NCBI GenBank assembly: GCA_034687125.1
Contig: JAQGBZ010000569.1
Location: forward strand, 1-30,643
From: Neelides folsomi
Lineage: Eukaryota > Arthropoda > Collembola > Neelipleona > Neelidae
Direction: 5' to 3'
DNA length: 30,643 bases
Of the stretch, positions 1 through 10,585 are shown in pieces; position 1 is the first letter of the stretch; every line of letters begins with the position of its first letter. The translations under genes and the position numbers were made by a program. The notes under the pieces are model-generated. The model was not told the DNA's origin and made no database searches. It saw only the letters and a program-made list of their open reading frames with translations.

Positions 1-4
1 AAAA

Positions 5-177
5 AGTTGATCTTATGAGTAGTTGACGTCCCACGGAAACAAAAAATTTGGTGATCTTAACCGAAGTTGACATTAACCGAGGTGACACTATCCGAGGTTT
101 AAAGCATTAGAATTCCTATACCTATGCCGGGAACATAGAAAAAGGTGATCTTAACCGAGGGGTGATCTTAACCGAGG
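5..177. repeat. Degenerate short tandem array ending in two perfect 17-bp copies
   Basis: Units related to GGTGATCTTAACCGAGG recur at about 50-64, 65-80, 81-97, 144-160 and 161-177. The last two are identical and directly adjacent, and more degenerate units occur from about position 5. The array lies just upstream of the splice acceptor of the first lipocalin exon, so it probably sits in that gene's intron. It is interrupted near 128-137 by GGGAACATAG, a motif also seen at 10431 and 11941. Confidence 0.7.
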
Positions 178-196
178 TAGAGTGTATTTGTATTAG

Positions 197-609
197 ACGT
201 ATGAACGGTGATTGGCAAGGACTCAATAAAGGAATTGGAATAATTCGGGATTTATCAAAACCAGGAATAATGAAAATTTATAATGATTCAAGGAAAGGTA
301 TATAAAATATCCGGATATAATAATATGTATATGAATGAAAAATTAACTTATAAATATGAATCTTAAAATTATGTTTTTACATTTGCAGGTATTTTGTTCC
401 AGAGTGTGATCGCTAGTGGAACCAACTGGGCAATTTTGTACACTTGTGAGGAAATTCCGAATGAAACCAAACCTCATGAATATTACGTGCTTTTGAGCAG
501 AACAAGCCAAATGAATGCTGATGTTGAAGAAGCCATTGATAATATAATTGAAGGATTAGGAGTCAGAATGGAGAGTTTGGTCCGAATGAATCAAACTGAT
601 TGTTCTTGA
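197..609 (+). CDS. Lipocalin (apolipoprotein D-like), C-terminal exons only
   Basis: Two exons, 197-297 and 389-609, are joined by a 91-base GT-AG intron (phase 1) and end in TGA at 607. They encode the second half of a lipocalin barrel and the C-terminal helix, which in secreted ApoD-like proteins carries a small hydrophobic ligand. Visible features are GIGIIRDLSKPGIMKIY, the strand NWAILYTCEEIP, the segment ADVEEAIDNIIEGLG and a final Cys (MNQTDCS). Two cysteines of the usual two disulfides lie here. The paralogue at 3987-4854 has the same intron phases, and its exon 3 is 6 bases shorter. The exons for the signal peptide and the G-x-W motif are not seen before 197 and presumably lie left of the window beyond the tandem array. 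If they do not, this would be a truncated copy. Confidence 0.85.
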
Positions 610-1299
610 TTCTTTTAATACATACCTGTATGTATATGTAATATGTTTACCTAACAAAATATTCAGAAAATGAATTTATTATATGGGAAATGTCGAAATA
701 TTACAATAACAATAACAACAATGATTTATAATTTCCTGATTAAACAGATCATATTCCAAGGCTTTGAATTTGAGTTAAAACGTCGTTCTTATTACATAAA
801 AATTAAATACATAGGTATTTTATATCATGTTTATTGCTTATTTTTATGTGTAAATTTTATTTTACTGTATAAATTATTAAACAGGCATCGATGAAAACTT
901 AGGATAGGTCAAAGCATAACATAAGAATTATATTTAATCCAAACATCTTATAAATAGAGATTGTATAATAATAGGATACATTAACTTTGAATTTGGAATG
1001 ACGCACGTGAGCCATTGTTAAAAAATGTATGCTCAAGGGAAATCAAAAATAAAATTAGAAAATCAGTGTTTACCAACAAAATATTTCAACAAATGTTTTG
1101 ATATTTTGGTTATTTAATGGAAATAAATTAGAATTTATTGCGCATTGTTGTTTTAATTTTTGATTTAACCTGGAATGTCATTCAATTCAAATTGTTCTTT
1201 ATTTGTTTTCATTTATATTAAATGCACTTTGCTACTGAAGTTTAGAATCGGTTTTAGTTATAAGTAATCAAATCCGTTTGTAGTCGTAAAAAAATAATA
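610..1299. other. Intergenic, AT-rich, no gene seen
   Basis: AT-rich DNA between the first lipocalin and the SLC35G gene. A short open frame at 670-894 has low-complexity composition and no recognisable motif. No RNA gene or repeat stands out. Confidence 0.6.
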
Positions 1300-2816
1300 A
1301 TGGTAAATATTATTTTTATTATTTTAATTTTCATATAAATAAATTCAATAATAGCTCTTTTTAATTAACGATAAATACAATTTGATAAAAGTTAACTTTT
1401 ATACAGGAGGGAGTAAGAAATACGTTTATGGGAATGGGCCTTTGTCTCTTTTCCACAATCATTGTCTCTTATTCACATTTTCTTGTTTCGGATATGAAAA
1501 ATTATCATCCTTTTACAAAAGTATTTAAAAACCATACATAATATGAATTAATTACCAAGAATTTAATAGTAGTTTCAATTAATCTGTATAAACATTTCCA
1601 TTAATTATATATACAGATATAACAATATAACATATATGTAATATTAATATTATCCTATATTATGTATTTTTACTTAATAGATCATGTGGAAGTACACAGG
1701 ATCATTTATTCTATCCATCTTTGTTTGCATTTATTACTTATTGAAAAAGGTCAATATAGTGGAAACATTTTGGCCTTTGAGAAAAGCTTCAACAATTGTG
1801 TTATTATCTCTCTTTGTAAGTCATTTTGATTTGTACTAATATTTTTAGTATATCTGGAACCAATCCAATCCATCCAATGTGGAACTATTAAAATAACAAT
1901 TTTAAAAATAAATTATTCATTTTTTTAAATGTTTTTTTAAATTTTAGCTAAGGAGTTTATTTGGATTCATTCAATCATCATTTCGCTATTATTCGTTAAA
2001 ATATATGCCACTTGGTGATTCTGCAGTTATTTGCAATTCCTATCCAGTCCTTGTTACAATCGTTGCGTATTTATTTCTAGGAGAACGCTTTGGTGTGTTT
2101 TCTTTAATATGCGCAGCCCTAACATTTTCCGGAGTTTTTGTAATTGTCAGACCGCCGTTTCTAACTGGAGAAGCTTTAGGAAATGAATTTATGGTAAAAT
2201 TAATTTGAAATTTGTAGGTCAAAAATTTTACATTAATTTGTTTACAGATCGGTGCTTGCCTTGCAATTGCAAGTTCTCTTTCTCATTCGGTTGCCATAGT
2301 GATGCTTCGACATTTAAAAAAGATTCATCATTCGTTGACATTATTCGGATTTGGCGGTTTTGGGATGATTGACGCGATGATTTTTGCTGGGGGATTTGGT
2401 GCTTTAGAATTACCACGCGGAGATATTGATTATTTCAAAGCGGCTGCAATTGGCACACTTGCTTGTACAAGTCAGCTTTTATTTATTTTTGCTTTAAAAC
2501 ATGATAAATGCGGGCCAGTGTCTTTAGTAAAAACTACCGACGTGATCTTCTCATTTGTTTGGCAAATGATTTTTCAAAATAGTATTCCAGATTATATAAG
2601 GTTTGCAAATTTTATTATTTATTGCATATTTTATTAATGCAAAGAAAAACCATAAATAATTTGGCAATTTGGATTTTATAATAATATTTTTTTTTCAGTT
2701 TTATTGGAGCATTAATAATGTTGAGTGGAATAGTTTTATGCGGTTTTATAAAATATGTCGAGTCACTCGAAAGTGAAAATCCCATTAGAAAAAAATGTTA
2801 TTTCATCTTAAAATAA
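1300..2816 (+). CDS. SLC35G/EamA-family drug/metabolite transporter
   Basis: Five clear exons (1407-1520, 1681-1815, 1948-2193, 2248-2600, 2699-2816) splice in frame to TAA at 2814. The start is best placed at the ATG at 1300-1302, which directly abuts GTAAAT; the next exon begins in phase 0, giving about 322 residues. This is the SLC35G1-like group of the EamA superfamily, integral membrane proteins with about ten helices. Landmarks are KYMPLGDSAVI, AYLFLGERFGVFSL and SGVFVIVRPPFLTG, which match the first EamA repeat, then a second repeat with ALKHDKCGPVSLVKTTDVIF. The tail VESLESENPIRKK is hydrophilic. All junctions are GT-AG with phases 0, 0, 0, 0, 2. The frame is undamaged. The substrate cannot be told from sequence. 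The first exon is the least certain part. Confidence 0.87.
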
Positions 2817-3986
2817 TATAATTTTTAAATATTTTATTACCACTTAAAAATTGTTCACAATTGTTTAGAATTATATTTTGATACATTTTTCTTTAAAATG
2901 TTTTTTTATTATAATTTAATAATCTTCATTTACATTTCTCAACAATATAAAATCCATTTTTATGATTCGTCAGATCCGAGAAAATAACAAAGAATTTGAT
3001 GTCGTGTGATATAATAAATAACTAAATAAGTTTTGTTGAAGTGAATGACATTAATTCAATGATTTCGTTCTAACAATAAGTAAGAGTACGCAACTTTAAC
3101 TTCACTTGTAATATGAAGTTTATGATGACATTAGTCATCAGTATATGTAAATAACAATAGCTGAGTTTGAACCTTATTTTAGTAATATTTTATGCTATTT
3201 CATAATCATTCATTAAAAAATCGTATATTCTGAATTATTCTATATCTAAAAATCTATCAATATGTAGATTTTGTTTTTTGGAACAAAGAGTAAAAAAATC
3301 GACAATTCATGCAATTTTTATTGCGATATAAATATTAAGATTAATATGTAATAAGATTAATATTGATTGGAGCGTTCGCACAAACGTTCAAGGGAACTAT
3401 TATTCTTTGCAATATTCCTGTCCAATCACAAAATCACTACCTATTACATATACTCTACTATGCACTGTAGTAAGTTGTACTAATTCTTACCTATGCTATG
3501 CATGAAACGAAGAAACAATTAATTATACTATATATTATATAACATAATATAATTATTCGAGACCTATCACTGTAATTAGTTAAAAATATACAAAACTTAA
3601 AAAATAATATCTAAATATATAATATGCTCATACCTTATTAAATACGTACAATATGGAAAGATAAATAAATTTTCCAATTTGTTTAATTAAAAACTAAAAT
3701 ATGTAATCATCATATCATAAGAAAGCTAGAATATAGTACATAGTTCTATGGATTAAGTATTAATCCAAATCCGGTGATTATTTATTATGCCGACATTATC
3801 AACCTTGAAAAGCTAGAATATAGTACATAGTTCTATGGATTATGTACATAGTTCTATATCAAACTCTCAACTCTCAACAACGATCCACTACACAGTGTTT
3901 AAATATTAATTATTTATGAACTTTAGATTCATACTTTTTGAAATTCTTATTAAAGAGTCAAATATCTTACAAAGCAAAGAATCATC
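2817..3986. other. Intergenic, contains a 34-bp direct repeat
   Basis: AT-rich spacer between the SLC35G and lipocalin genes with no convincing open frame. It contains the direct repeat listed at 3722-3857. The upstream control region of the lipocalin gene must lie near its right end, but no clear TATA box was seen. Confidence 0.6.
3722..3857. repeat. 34-bp perfect direct repeat with a third partial copy
   Basis: The stretch 3722-3755 is repeated exactly at 3809-3842, and a 14-base piece of it (GTACATAGTTCTAT) recurs at 3844-3857. The offset is 87 bases. The intervening sequence is not part of the repeat. Confidence 0.85.
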
Positions 3987-4854
3987 ATGTACACAAAAGC
4001 AAAATTGTTGATATCAATTTCATTTTTTGTTATTTACTCCCAAGCGATAGAAAAATGTCCGAGTGAACCTCCATCTCGCAAGAATCTTGATCTACATAAA
4101 GTAAATAAATATTTTATTATAGTCTAATTTTTCTAATAAATCCTAACCATTTATTATCCCAATAATGTAACATGAATTAAATTAAGTGTTTTATCTCAAT
4201 TTAGTACTTGGGGACATGGTATTATATAAAAACTGGTCCAAAGCACAATTCATTTCCAAGCGATGTTATATGTGTGGAAGAGCATTACAAACAGAATCCT
4301 CATAATGCCCATCTTATAGATTACGAATTTAAGTAAAATTAAAAATTTGATTCAACCATAAAAATATTTCAGATATAATAAATGTTTTTGGATCTAAATT
4401 CTAGACGTATGAGGTCAAATGTTTGGGAAGGAGGAAAAGGGATTGGCATCGTGAAAGACTTGGAGAATCCTGGAATTATCGACATTTATGATACTGAAGG
4501 TTTGAAAACTGAATAGTTTAATAATAACATTAATAACTCATTTAAAATACCAAAGGTTTTTAATCCAATATAAATTATTTTAATTAATCAACATTGTCGT
4601 CTACATTTTTATACATTTAACTGAACATAGGTATATTGCATCAAAGTATCGTTGGGACTGATGGAGTCAATTGGGTAATTTGGTACTTGTGTGAGGAAAT
4701 TCCAAATATCACTGAACCTCACGAATCTTACATGATGATGAGCAGAACGAGAGAAATAAATAAAGATGTTGAAGAAGCACTCACAAACATTATTGAGGGA
4801 TTTGGAATTAAAACAGAAAATTTGGTCAGAATGAATCAAACTAATTGTGGTTAA
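3987..4854 (+). CDS. Lipocalin (apolipoprotein D-like), complete
   Basis: Four exons, 3987-4100, 4205-4332, 4405-4499 and 4631-4854, splice with GT-AG introns of phases 0, 2, 1 to a 186-residue protein ending in TAA. Residues 1-20 (MYTKAKLLISISFFVIYSQA) are a signal peptide, so the product is secreted. Exon 2 carries the lipocalin signature YLGTWYY (G-x-W), the first conserved barrel strand. Four cysteines (EKCPSE, DVICVEE, WYLCEEI, QTNCG) suit the two disulfides of ApoD-like lipocalins. Such proteins bind lipids, pigments or other small hydrophobic ligands; the ligand here is unknown. The last two exons are clearly homologous to 197-609, so this is one member of a local duplicate pair flanking SLC35G. 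No damage is seen. Confidence 0.92.
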
Positions 4855-5119
4855 ATTACATTTAAATAACAAAGATATGATTAAAAGATATAATACAGAA
4901 CTTCCATTAAACAGCGAGATAGTGATTTTAGGCTGTTGTATATTATTCGATTCCATCGTCTAAATCTTTGTAAAAGTAAATCACTATTTAAATTAGTGAA
5001 TAGTGTAATAGAGTAATGATGTAATGAATGTAAACGATTATATTAAAATTTATGTATCAACTGACTTAATGTCTTAACTCTTGATTCTTAAATATAAATT
5101 TAATTGTAAAGGAAGGACT

Positions 5120-7325
5120 TCATTCGGAAAAATGTGTAGAAGTTGAATCAGAATCGTGATCCTTTTCACTGGTTGTAGTTGTAATTGGATTCGTCGGTTT
5201 AGTTGTTTTTCCGTCTCCGTGAACTTCTTGCATGTGAACATTCAAACGGAGATTTACTAAAAAATCAATGAGATATAAAATATAAAACTGTAGTGTAGTA
5301 TATAGAAAATATTGTTATAATTTATAATATGCATATGATAATATCATTAGAATTTAATAATTGTAAGCATCTAAAATTTCCAAAATGAATTTAATGGGAC
5401 CCGAATTAAAAACAACTCACAAAACAAATGTTTACACGTTTTGCATTCAAATGGTTTCTCTCTCAATTTGATCGTCTCAGTATGAGTCACTTCATGTTGT
5501 TTAAAATCCTCTTTGGAATCAAATCCTTTTTTGCAAAACGTGCAATTGAACATTTTCCCTTTCTCGTGCCAAATGAGATGTCTTTTCATTTTGACATTCA
5601 AAATCCTCCTTTTGTAAATTCCACAAAAGGTCCAATCCTCTTTGGTGTTGTTTGAATGTTTGAGTTGGATGTGTGTTGCAAGAACGCAGCTGTAATTGAA
5701 TGAATCTCTACACAAATGGCAAACGAATTTCGGAAGTCCTTCTTCTATATGAAATTTCATGTGATATTTAAGTGATCCTGAATTGATGTAGGATTTCCCG
5801 CAAGTGGAACAAACATAACATTGAGCAATTCCTTCATGAACTCTTTTCAAATGAGCGTTGAATTCAATTTCGACGTTTGACTTGTAATCGCAGTTTTCAA
5901 ATTGGCAGTATTTAGTTCCTTCTGGATCTGGTTTGGTCTTTTGTATTTTCTCGGCCTTCTTCTTCTGACTCTTTTCACTCTTTGGTTTTGTTGTGGTTTG
6001 TAGATCTGCGAGAAGAGATTCTAGTTCGGCGTTTGTAATTGATTCATTTCAAACCCACGTGCCGTTTTCCTACAGAATAATTATTTGTGTTGTTTAATAT
6101 ATTATCAGTTATCAACTAAATATTCTTTTGCTAAACCATTTATATTTATTTAATTATATTTAAAGTTTTTAAAGTATGAGATTTCTTAAATAAGTTAAAC
6201 CCAAATATGTTCTGTTGATTCGTGTGATGCTTGTAGTTGAAATTTCCAGCATGCTTCCAATTATCTTGGTGCTGATTAAAGAATTTTGTTCAATGAGTTT
6301 CTTCACTTTTTCAATATTTAATGGATTGATGCTTCGATCCGTCGGTTTAATTCTAACAGGATTCCCCTCTTTGAACGCTTTTCTGCATTTTCTTATTGTC
6401 CCCTTTGAAATGGCAGCATCTTGGGATTATTCAATTAAACGTTTCCGGATTTGAGAAGTTATCAATCCTTGGGTTGCGCAGATTTCAACTAATCGCCGTT
6501 GTTCTTTTGGGTATAATACCTCCGTAAAATACCTCTCTGAAATGAATAAATGAACAAATTATAAGATTTAAATATTATCCATATAAGAATGATCATCAAT
6601 ATAAGAAATCTTACATTGATGATCAAGTGATTTTCTAAATTACGGCTCATTTGAATTCAAATCATCCTGATTTGTTTCATTGTTGTTTAAACCCAAAGAA
6701 AATCCATGGACTTGAAAGGGATTTTCTCTATTGTTAAATTGAATTCCATCTTGATCAAACTTTTTGTCGGATTGATTGATTTCTGCTTGTTTCAGTCGGA
6801 GGTAAACCTCTTTTCCATCTTTGTAAAGAACTGTAATAAAATTGTTATCAATAATTCAAATGTTGTTATAAAACGATAATCAAAATCAACATATTTAAGA
6901 CTTCAATTGGTTATTGTAGTTTACTTGACTTGTGTTTAGACAAAAATTATAAAGCTTCGATGAATGCTAAAGTATAAATTATTAAAACCTTTGCAAATTG
7001 AATTTCTGAGATTGCTATTTGACATTTCATTTTTCCCTTCCTCGCCATCATTAAAGTAAATGGGAAAACAATAAGTAGAGCTGCGTTTGTTGCTTTCAAT
7101 TAAGAGTTGTTTGATTTCCTTTCGCAAATCGCGTATGGTGAGAATTGAAGAATCAATGATTTCAAGCATCGAATAACAATTTGTGTAAAAACTACTCTTT
7201 CCCAATTCCGATTTAAATTGAGCTTCAGGGAGGCAGAAAAGATCGCAAAAATGACTTAATTCAAATTGATGTGTGTTCCGAAGCGAAATTGAATCTTCAC
7301 TAAAGCAAATGAGACCCCGCATCAT
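5120..7325 (-). pseudogene. ZAD-like/C2H2 zinc-finger gene, copy A, broken
   Basis: Reading on the minus strand and aligning to copy B: exon 1 6989-7325, exon 2 6644-6830, exon 4 6190-6536, exon 5 5421-6069 and last exon 5120-5256. The ancestral product was probably a nuclear DNA-binding protein with an N-terminal ZAD-like cysteine domain, an acidic linker, a helix-rich (possible helix-turn-helix) segment and several C2H2 fingers. Defects: the first Cys of two ZAD CxxC pairs is lost (RGLICFS, FYTNCYS); the exon 3 equivalent is absent, which shifts the frame; exon 4 has an in-frame TAA after RKRLIE; the exon 4 donor that is GTAAGG in B is TTAAGA here; exon 5 has TGA where B has CGA (WIRN); one finger has CGIY for CGIC. 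The C-terminal fingers and the last exon (LNLRLNVHMQEVH, then a Ser/Thr-rich tail) are still open. Transcription of the finger-rich 3' part alone cannot be excluded. Confidence 0.78.
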
Positions 7326-7679
7326 CTAAATAGCCATAATTATCAATCAATTAAGAATGTAATATTAATAGTCACACGATAAATTTGATCATATTTGGTA
7401 TGTTAGTGATGAAACCCTAAATGTGACCCTCAATAATAATTCTTGTTGATGAGCAGAAAGAAAGAATAATTAATGATGTGTAAAAATGGTTTTATTTCGT
7501 CATCTAGGTATTAAAATTAACATGTGTTTTAAAACTTAATTAGTTTGACTACAAATATAATATATAATACCTATATGGTGTAATTAAAATCTAGTATACA
7601 TATTATAAAATGAAGATATACAATGTAATAGTATTTGAAATAATTTAATGGTCTTAATGTCTATTAAATGTAATTTTAA
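7326..7679. other. Spacer between zinc-finger copies
   Basis: AT-rich DNA between the start of copy A and the decayed 3' end of copy B. No open frame, RNA or repeat stands out. Any promoter or leader exon of copy A would lie here, and ATTTAG directly before its ATG looks like a splice acceptor. Confidence 0.5.
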
Positions 7680-10036
7680 ATACTTCACTCGGAAAAATGC
7701 GTAGAATTTGAATCAGAATATTTTGCTCTTTTTCAGTACATACTTTTTGTTTCCTTCTTTAACTTCTAATTTTCAATATGAACATTCAATCGGAGAAGAT
7801 TTACTAAAAGAATCAATTACATAGATATGAACATTTTAAATAAATGTTAAGTAAAATAATAATAAAAGCATATAAAATTAAAAACACTATTTGGTATAAA
7901 AGTAATATGAATTTAATTATTATTTGGAATTAAAGATAACTTACAATATAACTATTTACATGTTTTTAATTTAAATGACTTTTGTCTCAATTTGATCGTC
8001 TCAGAATGAATCACTTCATGTTTAAAACCCTCTTTGGAATCAAATCCATTTTTGCAAAAGTCCAATTGAACTTTTTATTTTTCTCGTGCCAAATGAGATG
8101 TCTTTTCATTTTAACATTCAAAATCCTCCTTTTGCAAATTCCACAACGACTCCAATCCTATTTTGTGTAGTTTGAATGTTTGCGTTCGATATGTGTTGCA
8201 AGAACACTTTTGTGGCTCATTGACTCTCCACAAAAATGACAATTAACTTTCGGAAGTCCTTCTTCTGTATGAGACTTCATGTGATATTTAAGTGATCCTG
8301 GATGAATGTATGAATTCCCACAAATGGAACAAATATAACATCGACCAATTCTTTCATGAACTCTTTTCAAATGAGCGTTGAATTCAATTTCGATGTTTGA
8401 CTTGTAATCGCAGTTTTCAAATTTGCAGTGTTTTATTCCTTTGGGATCAGCTTTACCTTTTTGTATTTGTTTAGTCCTCTGAATATTTTCTTCCTTTGGT
8501 TTCATTGAACTTTCCAACTGTGCGATTCGAGATTCAAGCTCAATGTCGCTAATTGATTTATTTCGAATCCAAAAACCGCCTATCTGCAAACATTCATGAA
8601 AGTAATTATTGGTTTTAAATATATTATTAGATTACAAATAAATTTTATATTGTATTTTAATTGTGAACTTTATTGTACAAAACTATTGTATTTATTTAAT
8701 CATATTTAAAAGCATAAGATTCCTTACATATATTAAGCCCAAGTATTCTTTATAGATTCTTATGAGTGTTACATAAGGAATGCCCAACATATTCCCGATT
8801 GTACATGCGCTATTTAAAGGTCTCTGTTCAAATAGTTTCTTCACTTTTTCAATATTTGAAGGAGTAAAGTTTGGATTGATGTGTTTTCTTCTAGCGGATT
8901 TCACTTCCACAAACTCTTTTCCCCGTCTTGTTATTTTGTCCCTAGCAATCGAATAGAATTTGGCAATTAATTTCTTGATTTCCTCGTTGTTCAATCCTTG
9001 GTCGACGCAAATTTGTTGCTTTTTTTCATAAATCTCATTGCTCCTTTTCTCTGTAATTGATAAAGTGTCAAGCATTTATACAGTAGATTTGCATATAATT
9101 GATCATTCATTGGTTAATGAATATAAAGAATTTAATGAACAATAGATGAACCATTTTGAGTTTTACTCTTTTCCATTCCGATTTGGGGTAAAAGATCCAT
9201 CGAGGGTTGGTCTGTGTGGTTTTCAATAATGAACTCTTCACTTATTTCAATCTTCACTCTGGAATTCGAGATATTTTTATAAATACAAAAAAACGAAAGC
9301 GCCGTTTGACAAATAAACTGTTATGTTAAAATTTAGAATATATATATATATATATGTTTTGATTATTTACGCTTTATTTGAATACAAATCATCAAAAGTA
9401 TCCGAATTGTTATTAATATTCAAAGGATCTACATGTACGTCCAATGGATTTTGTCCAGGATCAGATTGAATTTGATCTTCATCATATTCGCAATCTGATT
9501 TGATAATTTTGGCATTTTCCAGCCGAAGGTAAATATCATTTCCATCATCTTTGAGAATAGCTATAAAAGATTGTTAATTAATATTGTCCAACATTGCGGT
9601 TTTAATATTACATAATTGATCTAATTAGAAGAGTTGGCTAAATTAAATATTTAAGAGCTAATAATATATAAATGCTTAAGCTTAGTTGGTTGAAATTAAA
9701 AGTTGTAATTTTTAAATCTTTGCAAATGTCATTTCTGAGTTTGTAAGTTGACCCTCCATTTTTCTCTTCCTCGTCATCTTGAGATAAGCTTTGTTTGTTA
9801 TCAATGAACTGTTGTTTCATTTCCTTACGCATCTTACATAGGTTGGGAATTAAAGTAGCCATGTCTTTATACTTTGAATAACAAATCCCGCAAATAAAAC
9901 TCTTTTCCAATTGCAATTTAAATTGAGTTTCAGGGAGGCAGAAAAGATCGCAAATATATTGACTCAAATCGATTTGATACGAATGTGATGCTGAAGTTGG
10001 TTTTTCACTAATATTGGAGCAAACGAGACACGTCAT
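7680..10036 (-). pseudogene. ZAD-like/C2H2 zinc-finger gene, copy B, damaged
   Basis: Exons on the minus strand: 9718-10036, 9371-9560, 9167-9258, 8728-9050, and exon 5 from 8583 to a stop at 8158. If intron 1 were removed at the position used by copy A, these join in frame to a 449-residue protein. It would have a ZAD-like domain (CLVCSN, then ICGICYSKY), an acidic linker, a helical segment (FTPSNIEKVKKLFEQR) and three C2H2 fingers, including CYICSICGNSYIHPGSLKYH. Damage: the intron 1 donor is AT where copy A has GT (AAAG then ATTTAA); a TAG replaces the GAG of copy A after SNYTK; beyond it the next fingers are frameshifted (7980-8157); and the last-exon equivalent (about 7680-7803) has a stop after NVHIEN. 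The N-terminal half is better preserved than in copy A, the C-terminal half worse. Upstream, TTTTAG just before AGGATG suggests a leader exon. Confidence 0.72.
9341..9354. repeat. Short AT microsatellite
   Basis: A run of alternating AT dinucleotides in intron 2 of zinc-finger copy B. Confidence 0.8.
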
Positions 10037-10585
10037 CCTCTAAAATATGTGACAATTGAGAATATTACCCAGTCTACCCATTTGAGATTTAATTGTAATC
10101 TCTCACTAAATTGGAAAGTCAAATTTAGAGATTATCAATTTTATTATATGTTTTGGATAAATTTACACCTTAAAGGTATACATACCAAATTCTTTCAGAT
10201 CTTCTTCAACAACAAATTGAAAAGTTTACAAGTTTCGTTGTTGATGCTTGTTAAACCGTTAACTGAAACTGTTAACGTTTGAAGCAAAGCAAAGGCATGC
10301 TTTTGTTCATTCCTTCCCGTACAAATTCATTTCATAGCAGCGCAGAATTTATCTTTTGCTTCTTGAAATTCTCAACTTCTCACATGCACATGGATAGTAT
10401 TGCCGTTTCTCGGGATAGCTATCTTCCCGGGAACATAGGAACATAATAACATAGGGAACATAGATTACACATGCAACATATAAATTGTAAAAGATTTGGT
10501 AAACAAGAAGTAATTTATTTTCTTTAAGATGTCACTTTAAAATGAATTACATCCATTCTAATTTTAAGGTTATCACATTAATTTA
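10037..10585. other. Spacer with a GGGAACATA-type minisatellite
   Basis: Between the zinc-finger gene and the transposase fossil. At about 10429-10471 the motif GGGAACATA(G) recurs in loose tandem. The same motif occurs at 128-137 and twice at 11940-11960. A 77-residue open frame on the plus strand at 10049-10282 has no recognisable features and is not called. Confidence 0.5.

Noticed and set aside
670..894. 74-residue plus-strand ORF after the first lipocalin
   Set aside because: Low-complexity, AT-driven codons with no motif, splice context or paralogue.
2040..2416. Minus-strand ORFs of 60 and 62 residues
   Set aside because: Antisense shadows of SLC35G exons.
4609..4956. 115-residue minus-strand ORF
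   Set aside because: Antisense shadow of the last lipocalin exon.
5428..6454. Plus-strand ORFs opposite zinc-finger copy A
   Set aside because: Antisense to zinc-finger exons that are clearly homologous to copy B.
10049..10282. 77-residue plus-strand ORF
   Set aside because: No family features; starts next to the zinc-finger 5' end on the other strand and has AT-rich composition.
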